Origin: Amia ocellicauda
Taxonomy: Eukaryota > Chordata > Actinopteri > Amiiformes > Amiidae
Assembly: GCF_036373705.1 (NCBI RefSeq)
Contig: NC_089851.1
Span: 53,981,440-54,045,439, forward strand
Direction: 5' to 3'
DNA: 64,000 bases
The notes under the pieces: generated by a model
The model's database searches: none
The model's input: only the letters and a program-made list of their open reading frames with translations
What the model was told of the DNA's origin: nothing
Shown here: positions 12,355-25,800 of the stretch, in pieces
Position numbering within the stretch: position 1 is the stretch's first letter
How the letters are laid out: every line of letters starts with the position of its first letter
Position numbers and translations under genes: made by a program

Positions 12355-13450
12355 AAGTTATCTGACAGTGTCGCAGTTTCTGCTGGGCAAGCGCGTAACT
12401 GCTTTGGGGCAGACCGGGAGACCTACGCTCACTGACTGATAGCATGGACTGTAGCGCTGAAGTGTCTTTCCAGAACGGTAACCGTATCCCCAGTGAGACA
12501 GCACTGAGAGCATGGTTCAGCAGGCCCGCAAACAACTGAAAAGAATGCCTCTCCTTTGGTGCAGCTCAGGAGTACACGTTCAGCAAAGGTCTCCATAACA
12601 AGCTGGCAAACCACATTTCGTCCTCCTCCTCCTCAACAACACACTACATGTCCTCCTCCTCCTCCTCAACAACAACAACAACAACAAGGAACTTGTAAAA
12701 AACACATTTTCTTTAAAGAAAACAAAACACACAGATGACAGTCTGATTTCCCATCAGCTATACAGCCAACAGTATCTGAGGTCGATAGCCCTCCCTTGTG
12801 CAGAGGAGCCCAGAAGCCAGCCTTCAAGAGCAAACGAACGAACACTTCGGTGACTGCAAAGTGGGGCCAAGTGGGCTCGTCCTGGAGTTGAACCCAGGGC
12901 CTCTCACACCCTCAGCAAGAATCATACCCCTAGACCAACGAGCCAAGTTAAGGGAGGGTGTCGCAGTTTCTGCTGGGCAAGCGCGTAACTGCTTTGGGGC
13001 AGACCGGGAGACCTACGCTCACTGACTGATAGCATGGACTGTAGCGCTGAAGTGTCTTTCCAGAACGGTAACCGTATCCCCAGTGAGACAGCACTGAGAG
13101 CATGGTTCAGCAGGCCCGCAAACAACTGAAAAGAATGCCTCTCCTTTGGTGCAGCTCAGGAGTACACGTTCAGCAAAGGTCTCCATAACAAGCCGGCAAA
13201 CCACATTTCGTCCTCCTCCTCCTCAACAACACACTACATGTCCTCCTCCTCCTCAACAACAACAACGAACTTGTAAAATACACATTTTCTTTAAAGAAAA
13301 CAAAACACACAGATGACAGTCTGATTTCCCATCAGCTACACAGCCAACAGTATCTGAGGTTGAAAGACCTCCCTGGTGCAGAGGAGCCCAGAAGCCAAGC
13401 ATCGAGAGAGAACAAACGAATGCTTCAGAGAATGCAAAGCGGGGCCAAGC

Positions 13451-13522
13451 GGGCTCGTCCGGGAGTTGAACCCGGGACCTCTCGCACCCTAAGCGAGAAT
13501 CATACCCCTAGACCAACGAGCC
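13451..13522 (-). tRNA. tRNA-Pro (anticodon AGG), canonical copy
   Basis: Canonical arms, lying 1,168 bp from the copy at 12283 with the same TCTGACAG flank. It forms the second half of a dimer repeat. Confidence 0.92.
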
Positions 13523-14606
13523 AAGTTATCTGACAGTGTCGCAGTTTCTGCTGGGCAAGCGCGTAACTGCTTTGGGGCAGACCGGGAGACCTACGCTCAC
13601 TGACTGATAGCATGGACTGTAGCGCTGAAGTGTCTTTCCAGAACGGTAACCGTATCCCCAGTGAGACAGCACTGAGAGCATGGTTCAGCAGGCCCGCAAA
13701 CAACTGAAAAGAATGCCTCTCCTTTGGTGCAGCTCAGGAGTACACGTTCAGCAAAGGTCTCCATAACAAGCCGGCAAACCACATTTCGTCCTCCTCCTCC
13801 TCAACAACACACTACATGTCCTCCTCCTCCTCAACAACAACAACGAACTTGTAAAATACACATTTTCTTTAAAGAAAACAAAACACACAGATGACAGTCT
13901 GATTTCCCATCAGCTATACAGGCAACAGTATCTGAGGTCGATAGCCCTCCCTTGTGCAGAGGAGCCCAGAAGCCAGCCTTCAAGAGCAAACGAACAAACA
14001 CTTCGGTGACTGCAAAGTGGGGCCAAGTGGGCTCGTCCTGGAGTTGAACCCAGGGCCTCTCACACCCTCAGCAAGAATCATACCCCTAGACCAACGAGCC
14101 AAGTTAACGGAGGGTGTCGCAGTTTCTGCTGGGCAAGCGCGTAACTGCTTTGGGGCAGACCGGGAGACCTACGCTCACTGACTGATAGCATGGACTGTAG
14201 CGCTGAAGTGTCTTTCCAGAACGGTAACCGTATCCCCAGTGAGACAGCACTGAGAGCATGGTTCAGCAGGCCCGCAAACAACTGAAAAGAATGCCTCTCC
14301 TTTGGTGCAGCTCATTAGTACACGTTCAGCAAAGGTCTCCATAACAAGCCGGCAAACCACATTTCGTCCTCCTCCTCCTCAACAACACACTACATGTCCT
14401 CCTCCTCCTCAACAACAACAACGAACTTGTAAAATACACATTTTCTTTAAAGAAAACAAAACACACAGATGACAGTCTGATTTCCCATCAGCTACACAGC
14501 CAACAGTATCTGAGGTTGAAAGACCTCCCTGGTGCAGAGGAGCCCAGAAGCCAAGCATCGAGAGAGAACAAACGAATGCTTCAGAGAATGCAAAGCGGGG
14601 CCAAGC

Positions 14607-14678
14607 GGGCTCGTCCGGGAGTTGAACCCGGGACCTCTCGCACCCTAAGCGAGAATCATACCCCTAGACCAACGAGCC
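14607..14678 (-). tRNA. tRNA-Pro (anticodon AGG), canonical copy
   Basis: Canonical arms with the TTAACGGAGG flank type, followed downstream by two variant-class units in a row (15203 and 15793). Confidence 0.92.
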
Positions 14679-16370
14679 AAGTTAACGGAGGGTGTCGCAG
14701 TTTCTGCTGGGCAAGCGCGTAACTGCTTTGGGGCAGACCGGGAGACCTACGCTCACTGACTGATAGCATGGACTGTAGCGCTGAAGTGTCTTTCCAGAAC
14801 GGTAACCGTATCCCCAGTGAGACAGCACTGAGAGCATGGTTCAGCAGGCCCGCAAACAACTGAAAAGAATGCCTCTCCTTTGGTGCAGCTCAGGAGTACA
14901 CGTTCAGCAAAGGTCTCCATAACAAGCCGGCAAACCACATTTCGTCCTCCTCCTCCTCAACAACACACTACATGTCCTCCTCCTCCTCCTCAACAACAAC
15001 AACAACAACAACAACAACGAACTTGTAAAAAACACATTTTCTTTAAAGAAAACAAAACACACAGATGACAGTCTGATTTCCCATCAGCTATACAGCCAAC
15101 AGTATCTGAGGTCGATAGCCCTCCCTTGTGCAGAGGAGCCCAGAAGCCAGCCTTCAAGAGCAAACGAACGAACACTTCGGTGACTGCAAAGTGGGGCCAA
15201 GTGGGCTCGTCCTGGAGTTGAACCCAGGGCCTCTCACACCCTCAGCAAGAATCATACCCCTAGACCAACGAGCCAAGTTAAGGGAGGGTGTCGCAGTTTC
15301 TGCTGGGCAAGCGCGTAACTGCTTTGGGGCAGACCGGGAGACCTACGCTCACTGACTGATAGCATGGACTGTAGCGCTGAAGTGTCTTTCCAGAACGGTA
15401 ACCGTATCCCCAGTGAGACAGCACTGAGAGCATGGTTCAGCAGGCCCGCAAACAACTGAAAAGAATGCCTCTCCTTTGGTGCAGCTCAGGAGTACACGTT
15501 CAGCAAAGGTCTCCATAACAAGCTGGCAAACCACATTTCGTCCTCCTCCTCCTCAACAACACACTACATGTCCTCCTCCTCCTCCTCAACAACAACAACA
15601 ACAACAACGAACTTGTAAAAAACACATTTTCTTTAAAGAAAACAAAACACACAGATGACAGTCTGATTTCCCATCAGCTATACAGGCAACAGTATCTGAG
15701 GTCGATAGCCCTCCCTTGTGCAGAGGAGCCCAGAAGCCAGCTTTCAAGAGCAAACGAACAAACACTTCGGTGACTGCAAAGTGGGGCCAAGTGGGCTCGT
15801 CCTGGAGTTGAACCCAGGGCCTCTCACACCCTCAGCAAGAATCATACCCCTAGACCAACGAGCCAAGTTAAGGGAGGGTGTCGCAGTTTCTGCTGGGCAA
15901 GCGCGTAACTGCTTTGGGGCAGACCGGGAGACCTACGCTCACTGACTGATAGCATGGACTGTAGCGCTGAAGTGTCTTTCCAGAACGGTAACCGTATCCC
16001 CAGTGAGACAGCACTGAGAGCATGGTTCAGCAGGCCCGCAAACAACTGAAAAGAATGCCTCTCCTTTGGTGCAGCTCAGGAGTACACGTTCAGCAAAGGT
16101 CTCCATAACAAGCCGGCAAACCACATTTCGTCCTCCTCCTCCTCAACAACACACTACATGTCCCCCTCCTCCTCAACAACAACAACGAACTTGTAAAATA
16201 CACATTTTCTTTAAAGAAAACAAAACACACAGATGACAGTCTGATTTCCCATCAGCTACACAGCCAACAGTATCTGAGGTTGAAAGACCTCCCTGGTGCA
16301 GAGGAGCCCAGAAGCCAAGCATCGAGAGAGAACAAACGAATGCTTCAGAGAATGCAAAGCGGAGCCAAGC

Positions 16371-16442
16371 GGGCTCGTCCGGGAGTTGAACCCGGGACCT
16401 CTCGCACCCTAAGCGAGAATCATACCCCTAGACCAACGAGCC
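16371..16442 (-). tRNA. tRNA-Pro (anticodon AGG), canonical copy
   Basis: Canonical arms with the TCTGACAG flank type. The body has a private change (GCGGAGCC in place of GCGGGGCC) just outside the gene. Confidence 0.92.
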
Positions 16443-17541
16443 AAGTTATCTGACAGTGTCGCAGTTTCTGCTGGGCAAGCGCGTAACTGCTTTGGGGCAG
16501 ACCGGGAGACCTACGCTCACTGACTGATAGCATGGACTGTAGCGCTGAAGTGTCTTTCCAGAACGGTAACCGTATCCCCAGTGAGACAGCACTGAGAGCA
16601 TGGTTCAGCAGGCCCGCAAACAACTGAAAAGAATGCCTCTCCTTTGGTGCAGCTCAGGAGTACACGTTCAGCAAAGGTCTCCATAACAAGCTGGCAAACC
16701 ACATTTCGTCCTCCTCCTCCTCAACAACACACTACATGTCCTCCTCCTCCTCCTCAACAACAACAACAACAACAACAAGGAACTTGTAAAAAACACATTT
16801 TCTTTAAAGAAAACAAAACACACAGATGACAGTCTGATTTCCCATCAGCTATACAGCCAACAGTATCTGAGGTCGATAGCCCTCCCTTGTGCAGAGGAGC
16901 CCAGAAGCCAGCCTTCAAGAGCAAACGAACGAACACTTCAGTGACTGCAAAGTGGGGCCAAGTGGGCTCGTCCTGGAGTTGAACCCAGGGCCTCTCACAC
17001 CCTCAGCAAGAATCATACCCCTAGACCAACGAGCCAAGTTAAGGGAGGGTGTCGCAGTTTCTGCTGGGCAAGCGCGTAACTGCTTTGGGGCAGACCGGGA
17101 GACCTACGCTCACTGACTGATAGCATGGACTGTAGCGCTGAAGTGTCTTTCCAGAACGGTAACCGTATCCCCAGTGAGACAGCACTGAGAGCATGGTTCA
17201 GCAGGCCCGCAAACAACTGAAAAGAATGCCTCTCCTTTGGTGCAGCTCAGGAGTACACGTTCAGCAAAGGTCTCCATAACAAGCCGGCAAACCACATTTC
17301 GTCCTCCTCCTCCTCAACAACACACTACATGTCCTCCTCCTCCTCAACAACAACAACGAACTTGTAAAATACACATTTTCTTTAAAGAAAACAAAACACA
17401 CAGATGACAGTCTGATTTCCCATCAGCTACACAGCCAACAGTATCTGAGGTTGAAAGACCTCCCTGGTGCAGAGGAGCCCAGAAGCCAAGCATCGAGAGA
17501 GAACAAACGAATGCTTCAGAGAATGCAAAGCGGGGCCAAGC

Positions 17542-17613
17542 GGGCTCGTCCGGGAGTTGAACCCGGGACCTCTCGCACCCTAAGCGAGAATCATACCCCT
17601 AGACCAACGAGCC
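17542..17613 (-). tRNA. tRNA-Pro (anticodon AGG), canonical copy
   Basis: Canonical arms. It lies between variant copies at 16964 and 18132, as part of the alternating canonical/variant dimers. Confidence 0.92.
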
Positions 17614-18709
17614 AAGTTATCTGACAGTGTCGCAGTTTCTGCTGGGCAAGCGCGTAACTGCTTTGGGGCAGACCGGGAGACCTACGCTCACTGACTGATA
17701 GCATGGACTGTAGCGCTGAAGTGTCTTTCCAGAACGGTAACCGTATCCCCAGTGAGACAGCACTGAGAGCATGGTTCAGCAGGCCCGCAAACAACTGAAA
17801 AGAATGCCTCTCCTTTGGTGCAGCTCAGGAGTACACGTTCAGCAAAGGTCTCCATAACAAGCTGGCAAACCACATTTCGTCCTCCTCCTCCTCAACAACA
17901 CACTACATGTCCTCCTCCTCCTCCTCAACAACAACAACAACAACAAGGAACTTGTAAAAAACACATTTTCTTTAAAGAAAACAAAACACACAGATGACAG
18001 TCTGATTTCCCATCAGCTATACAGCCAACAGTATCTGAGGTCGATAGCCCTCCCTTGTGCAGAGGAGCCCAGAAGCCAGCATTCAAGAGCAAACGAACGA
18101 ACACTTCGGTGACTGCAAAGTGGGGCCAAGTGGGCTCGTCCTGGAGTTGAACCCAGGGCCTCTCACACCCTCAGCAAGAATCATACCCCTAGACCAACGA
18201 GCCAAGTTAAGGGAGGGTGTCGCAGTTTCTGCTGGGCAAGCGCGTAACTGCTTTGGGGCAGACCGGGAGACCTACGCTCACTGACTGATAGCATGGACTG
18301 TAGCGCTGAAGTGTCTTTCCAGAACGGTAACCGTATCCCCAGTGAGACAGCACTGAGAGCATGGTTCAGCAGGCCCGCAAACAACTGAAAAGAATGCCTC
18401 TCCTTTGGTGCAGCTCAGGAGTACACGTTCAGCAAAGGTCTCCATAACAAGCCGGCAAACCACATTTCGTCCTCCTCCTCCTCAACAACACACTACATGT
18501 CCTCCTCCTCCTCAACAACAACAACGAACTTGTAAAATACACATTTTCTTTAAAGAAAACAAAACACACAGATGACAGTCTGATTTCCCATCAGCTACAC
18601 AGCCAACAGTATCTGAGGTTGAAAGACCTCCCTGGTGCAGAGGAGCCCAGAAGCCAAGCATCGAGAGAGAACAAACGAATGCTTCAGAGAATGCAAAGCG
18701 GGGCCAAGC

Positions 18710-18781
18710 GGGCTCGTCCGGGAGTTGAACCCGGGACCTCTCGCACCCTAAGCGAGAATCATACCCCTAGACCAACAAGCC
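18710..18781 (-). tRNA. tRNA-Pro (anticodon AGG), G-U in acceptor
   Basis: GGCTTGT acceptor variant with the remaining arms canonical. Repeated 2,926 bp downstream at 21636. Confidence 0.87.
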
Positions 18782-19877
18782 AAGTTAACGGAGGGTGTCG
18801 CAGTTTCTGCTGGGCAAGCGCGTAACTGCTTTGGGGCAGACCGGGAGACCTACGCTCACTGACTGATAGCATGGACTGTAGCGCTGAAGTGTCTTTCCAG
18901 AACGGTAACCGTATCCCCAGTGAGACAGCACTGAGAGCATGGTTCAGCAGGCCCGCAAACAACTGAAAAGAATGCCTCTCCTTTGGTGCAGCTCAGGAGT
19001 ACACGTTCAGCAAAGGTCTCCATAACAAGCTGGCAAACCACATTTCGTCCTCCTCCTCCTCAACAACACACTACATGTCCTCCTCCTCCTCCTCAACAAC
19101 AACAACAACAACAAGGAACTTGTAAAAAACACATTTTCTTTAAAGAAAACAAAACACACAGATGACAGTCTGATTTCCCATCAGCTATACAGCCAACAGT
19201 ATCTGAGGTCGATAGCCCTCCCTTGTGCAGAGGAGCCCAGAAGCCAGCCTTCAAGAGCAAACGAACGAACACTTCGGTGACTGCAAAGTGGGGCCAAGTG
19301 GGCTCGTCCTGGAGTTGAACCCAGGGCCTCTCACACCCTCAGCAAGAATCATACCCCTAGACCAACGAGCCAAGTTAAGGGAGGGTGTCGCAGTTTCTGC
19401 TGGGCAAGCGCGTAACTGCTTTGGGGCAGACCGGGAGACCTACGCTCACTGACTGATAGCATGGACTGTAGCGCTGAAGTGTCTTTCCAGAACGGTAACC
19501 GTATCCCCAGTGAGACAGCACTGAGAGCATGGTTCAGCAGGCCCGCAAACAACTGAAAAGAATGCCTCTCCTTTGGTGCAGCTCAGGAGTACACGTTCAG
19601 CAAAGGTCTCCATAACAAGCCGGCAAACCACATTTCGTCCTCCTCCTCCTCAACAACACACTACATGTCCTCCTCCTCCTCAACAACAACAACGAACTTG
19701 TAAAATACACATTTTCTTTAAAGAAAACAAAACACACAGATGACAGTCTGATTTCCCATCAGCTACACAGCCAACAGTATCTGAGGTTGAAAGACCTCCC
19801 TGGTGCAGAGGAGCCCAGAAGCCAAGCATCGAGAGAGAACAAACGAATGCTTCAGAGAATGCAAAGCGGGGCCAAGC

Positions 19878-19949
19878 GGGCTCGTCCGGGAGTTGAACCC
19901 GGGACCTCTCGCACCCTAAGCGAGAATCATACCCCTAGACCAACGAGCC
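19878..19949 (-). tRNA. tRNA-Pro (anticodon AGG), canonical copy
   Basis: Canonical arms with the TCTGACAG flank type. Repeated 2,926 bp downstream at 22804. Confidence 0.92.
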
Positions 19950-21635
19950 AAGTTATCTGACAGTGTCGCAGTTTCTGCTGGGCAAGCGCGTAACTGCTTT
20001 GGGGCAGACCGGGAGACCTACGCTCACTGACTGATAGCATGGACTGTAGCGCTGAAGTGTCTTTCCAGAACGGTAACCGTATCCCCAGTGAGACAGCACT
20101 GAGAGCATGGTTCAGCAGGCCCGCAAACAACTGAAAAGAATGCCTCTCCTTTGGTGCAGCTCAGGAGTACACGTTCAGCAAAGGTCTCCATAACAAGCTG
20201 GCAAACCACATTTCGTCCTCCTCCTCCTCAACAACACACTACATGTCCTCCTCCTCCTCCTCAACAACAACAACAACAACAAGGAACTTGTAAAAAACAC
20301 ATTTTCTTTAAAGAAAACAAAACACACAGATGACAGTCTGATTTCCCATCAGCTATACAGCCAACAGTATCTGAGGTCGATAGCCCTCCCTTGTGCAGAG
20401 GAGCCCAGAAGCCAGCCTTCAAGAGCAAACGAACGAACACTTCGGTGACTGCAAAGTGGGGCCAAGTGGGCTCGTCCTGGAGTTGAACCCAGGGCCTCTC
20501 ACACCCTCAGCAAGAATCATACCCCTAGACCAACGAGCCAAGTTAAGGGAGGGTGTCGCAGTTTCTGCTGGGCAAGCGCGTAACTGCTTTGGGGCAGACC
20601 GGGAGACCTACGCTCACTGACTGATAGCATGGACTGTAGCGCTGAAGTGTCTTTCCAGAACGGTAACCGTATCCCCAGTGAGACAGCACTGAGAGCATGG
20701 TTCAGCAGGCCCGCAAACAACTGAAAAGAATGCCTCTCCTTTGGTGCAGCTCAGGAGTACACGTTCAGCAAAGGTCTCCATAACAAGCTGGCAAACCACA
20801 TTTCGTCCTCCTCCTCCTCAACAACACACTACATGTCCTCCTCCTCCTCCTCAACAACAACAACAACAACAAGGAACTTGTAAAAAACACATTTTCTTTA
20901 AAGAAAACAAAACACACAGATGACAGTCTGATTTCCCATCAGCTATACAGCCAACAGTATCTGAGGTCGATAGCCCTCCCTTGTGCAGAGGAGCCCAGAA
21001 GCCAGCCTTCAAGAGCAAACGAACGAACACTTCGGTGACTGCAAAGTGGGGCCAAGTGGGCTCGTCCTGGAGTTGAACCCAGGGCCTCTCACACCCTCAG
21101 CAAGAATCATACCCCTAGACCAACGAGCCAAGTTAAGGGAGGGTGTCGCAGTTTCTGCTGGGCAAGCGCGTAACTGCTTTGGGGCAGACCGGGAGACCTA
21201 CGCTCACTGACTGATAGCATGGACTGTAGCGCTGAAGTGTCTTTCCAGAACGGTAACCGTATCCCCAGTGAGACAGCACTGAGAGCATGGTTCAGCAGGC
21301 CCGCAAACAACTGAAAAGAATGCCTCTCCTTTGGTGCAGCTCAGGAGTACACGTTCAGCAAAGGTCTCCATAACAAGCCGGCAAACCACATTTCGTCCTC
21401 CTCCTCCTCAACAACACACTACATGTCCTCCTCCTCCTCAACAACAACAACGAACTTGTAAAATACACATTTTCTTTAAAGAAAACAAAACACACAGATG
21501 ACAGTCTGATTTCCCATCAGCTACACAGCCAACAGTATCTGAGGTTGAAAGACCTCCCTGGTGCAGAGGAGCCCAGAAGCCAAGCATCGAGAGAGAACAA
21601 ACGAATGCTTCAGAGAATGCAAAGCGGGGCCAAGC

Positions 21636-21707
21636 GGGCTCGTCCGGGAGTTGAACCCGGGACCTCTCGCACCCTAAGCGAGAATCATACCCCTAGACCA
21701 ACAAGCC
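21636..21707 (-). tRNA. tRNA-Pro (anticodon AGG), G-U in acceptor
   Basis: Copy of 18710 displaced by 2,926 bp, with the same acceptor variant. Confidence 0.87.
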
Positions 21708-22803
21708 AAGTTAACGGAGGGTGTCGCAGTTTCTGCTGGGCAAGCGCGTAACTGCTTTGGGGCAGACCGGGAGACCTACGCTCACTGACTGATAGCATGG
21801 ACTGTAGCGCTGAAGTGTCTTTCCAGAACGGTAACCGTATCCCCAGTGAGACAGCACTGAGAGCATGGTTCAGCAGGCCCGCAAACAACTGAAAAGAATG
21901 CCTCTCCTTTGGTGCAGCTCAGGAGTACACGTTCAGCAAAGGTCTCCATAACAAGCTGGCAAACCACATTTCGTCCTCCTCCTCCTCAACAACACACTAC
22001 ATGTCCTCCTCCTCCTCCTCAACAACAACAACAACAACAAGGAACTTGTAAAAAACACATTTTCTTTAAAGAAAACAAAACACACAGATGACAGTCTGAT
22101 TTCCCATCAGCTATACAGCCAACAGTATCTGAGGTCGATAGCCCTCCCTTGTGCAGAGGAGCCCAGAAGCCAGCCTTCAAGAGCAAACGAACGAACACTT
22201 CGGTGACTGCAAAGTGGGGCCAAGTGGGCTCGTCCTGGAGTTGAACCCAGGGCCTCTCACACCCTCAGCAAGAATCATACCCCTAGACCAACGAGCCAAG
22301 TTAAGGGAGGGTGTCGCAGTTTCTGCTGGGCAAGCGCGTAACTGCTTTGGGGCAGACCGGGAGACCTACGCTCACTGACTGATAGCATGGACTGTAGCGC
22401 TGAAGTGTCTTTCCAGAACGGTAACCGTATCCCCAGTGAGACAGCACTGAGAGCATGGTTCAGCAGGCCCGCAAACAACTGAAAAGAATGCCTCTCCTTT
22501 GGTGCAGCTCAGGAGTACACGTTCAGCAAAGGTCTCCATAACAAGCCGGCAAACCACATTTCGTCCTCCTCCTCCTCAACAACACACTACATGTCCTCCT
22601 CCTCCTCAACAACAACAACGAACTTGTAAAATACACATTTTCTTTAAAGAAAACAAAACACACAGATGACAGTCTGATTTCCCATCAGCTACACAGCCAA
22701 CAGTATCTGAGGTTGAAAGACCTCCCTGGTGCAGAGGAGCCCAGAAGCCAAGCATCGAGAGAGAACAAACGAATGCTTCAGAGAATGCAAAGCGGGGCCA
22801 AGC

Positions 22804-22875
22804 GGGCTCGTCCGGGAGTTGAACCCGGGACCTCTCGCACCCTAAGCGAGAATCATACCCCTAGACCAACGAGCC
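22804..22875 (-). tRNA. tRNA-Pro (anticodon AGG), canonical copy
   Basis: Copy of 19878 displaced by 2,926 bp. It is the last canonical copy in array 1; the remaining six units to 26,475 all carry the variant class. Confidence 0.92.
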
Positions 22876-25800
22876 AAGTTATCTGACAGTGTCGCAGTTT
22901 CTGCTGGGCAAGCGCGTAACTGCTTTGGGGCAGACCGGGAGACCTACGCTCACTGACTGATAGCATGGACTGTAGCGCTGAAGTGTCTTTCCAGAACGGT
23001 AACCGTATCCCCAGTGAGACAGCACTGAGAGCATGGTTCAGCAGGCCCGCAAACAACTGAAAAGAATGCCTCTCCTTTGGTGCAGCTCAGGAGTACACGT
23101 TCAGCAAAGGTCTCCATAACAAGCTGGCAAACCACATTTCGTCCTCCTCCTCCTCAACAACACACTACATGTCCTCCTCCTCCTCCTCAACAACAACAAC
23201 AACAACAAGGAACTTGTAAAAAACACATTTTCTTTAAAGAAAACAAAACACACAGATGACAGTCTGATTTCCCATCAGCTATACAGCCAACAGTATCTGA
23301 GGTCGATAGCCCTCCCTTGTGCAGAGGAGCCCAGAAGCCAGCCTTCAAGAGCAAACGAACGAACACTTCGGTGACTGCAAAGTGGGGCCAAGTGGGCTCG
23401 TCCTGGAGTTGAACCCAGGGCCTCTCACACCCTCAGCAAGAATCATACCCCTAGACCAACGAGCCAAGTTAAGGGAGGGTGTCGCAGTTTCTGCTGGGCA
23501 AGCGCGTAACTGCTTTGGGGCAGACCGGGAGACCTACGCTCACTGACTGATAGCATGGACTGTAGCGCTGAAGTGTCTTTCCAGAACGGTAACCGTATCC
23601 CCAGTGAGACAGCACTGAGAGCATGGTTCAGCAGGCCCGCAAACAACTGAAAAGAATGCCTCTCCTTTGGTGCAGCTCAGGAGTACACGTTCAGCAAAGG
23701 TCTCCATAACAAGCCGGCAAACCACATTTCGTCCTCCTCCTCCTCAACAACACACTACATGTCCTCCTCCTCCTCCTCAACAACAACAACAACAACAACG
23801 AACTTGTAAAAAACACATTTTCTTTAAAGAAAACAAAACACACAGATGACAGTCTGATTTCCCATCAGCTATACAGCCAACAGTATCTGAGGTCGATAGC
23901 CCTCCCTTGTGCAGAGGAGCCCAGAAGCCAGCCTTCAAGAGCAAACGAACGAACACTTCGGTGACTACAAAGTGGGGCCAAGTGGGCTCGTCATGGAGTT
24001 GAACCCAGGGCCTCTCACACCCTCAGCAAGAATCATACCCCTAGACCAACGAGCCAAGTTAACGGAGGGTGTCGCAGTTTCTACTGGGCAAGCGCGTAAC
24101 TGCTTTGGGGCAGACCGGGAGACCTACGCTCACTGACTGATAGCATGGACTGTAGCGCTGAAGTGTCTTTCCAGAATGGTAACGCCATCCCCTGTGAGAC
24201 AGCACTGAGAGCATTGTTCAGCAGGCCCGCAAACAACTGAAAAGATTGCCTCTCCTTTGGTGCAGCTCAGGAGTACACGTTCAGCAAAGGTCTCCATAAC
24301 AAGCCGGCAAACCACATTTCGTCCTCCTCCTCCTCAACAACACACTACATGTCCTCCTCCTCCTCAACAACAACAACGAACTTGTAAAATACACATTTTC
24401 TTTAAAGAAAACAAAACACACAGATGACAGTCTGATTTCCCATCAGCTATACAGCCAACAGTATCTGAGGTCGATAGCCCTCCCTTGTGCAGAGGAGCCC
24501 AGAAGCCAGCCTTCAAGAGCAAACGAACGAACACTTCGGTGACTGCAAAGTGGGGCCAAGTGGGCTCGTCCTGGAGTTGAACCCAGGGCCTCTCACACCC
24601 TCAGCAAGAATCATACCCCTAGACCAACGAGCCAAGTTAAGGGAGGGTGTCGCAGTTTCTGCTGGGCAAGCGCGTAACTGCTTTGGGGCAGACCGGGAGA
24701 CCTACGCTCACTGACTGATAGCATGGACTGTAGCGCTGAAGTGTCTTTCCAGAACGGTAACCGTATCCCCAGTGAGACAGCACTGAGAGCATGGTTCAGC
24801 AGGCCCGCAAACAACTGAAAAGAATGCCTCTCCTTTGGTGCAGCTCAGGAGTACACGTTCAGCAAAGGTCTCCATAACAAGCCGGCAAACCACATTTCGT
24901 CCTCCTCCTCCTCAACAACACACTACATGTCCTCCTCCTCCTCCTCAACAACAACAACAACAACAACAACAACAACGAACTTGTAAAAAACACATTTTCT
25001 TTAAAGAAAACAAAACACACAGATGACAGTCTGATTTCCCATCAGCTATACAGCCAACAGTATCTGAGGTCGATAGCCCTCCCTTGTGCAGAGGAGCCCA
25101 GAAGCCAGCCTTCAAGAGCAAACGAACGAACACTTCGGTGACTACAAAGTGGGGCCAAGTGGGCTCGTCATGGAGTTGAACCCAGGGCCTCTCACACCCT
25201 CAGCAAGAATCATACCCCTAGACCAACGAGCCAAGTTAACGGAGGGTGTCGCAGTTTCTACTGGGCAAGCGCGTAACTGCTTTGGGGCAGACCGGGAGAC
25301 CTACGCTCACTGACTGATAGCATGGACTGTAGCGCTGAAGTGTCTTTCCAGAATGGTAACGCCATCCCCTGTGAGACAGCACTGAGAGCATTGTTCAGCA
25401 GGCCCGCAAACAACTGAAAAGATTGCCTCTCCTTTGGTGCAGCTCAGGAGTACACGTTCAGCAAAGGTCTCCATAACAAGCCGGCAAACCACATTTCGTC
25501 CTCCTCCTCCTCAACAACACACTACATGTCCTCCTCCTCCTCCTCAACAACAACAACAACAACAACGAACTTGTAAAAAACACATTTTCTTTAAAGAAAA
25601 CAAAACACACAGATGACAGTCTGATTTCCCATCAGCTTTACAGGCAACAGTATCTGAGGTCGATAGCCCTCCCTTGTGCAGAGGAGCCCAGAAGCCAGCC
25701 TTCAAGAGCAAACGAACAAACACTTCGGTGACTGCAAAGTGGGGCCAAGTGGGCTCGTCCTGGAGTTGAACCCAGGGCCTCTCACACCCTCAGCAAGAAT

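Larger units (their letters stand above)
18080..23900. repeat. 2,926-bp higher-order block, two copies
   Basis: Five tRNAs (18132, 18710, 19300, 19878, 20468) recur at exactly +2,926 bp (21058, 21636, 22226, 22804, 23394) with matching classes and flanks. Within each block the units also form dimers of 1,168 bp. One difference is visible: the body near 18,081 reads CATTCAAG where its partner reads CCTTCAAG. Confidence 0.85.
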
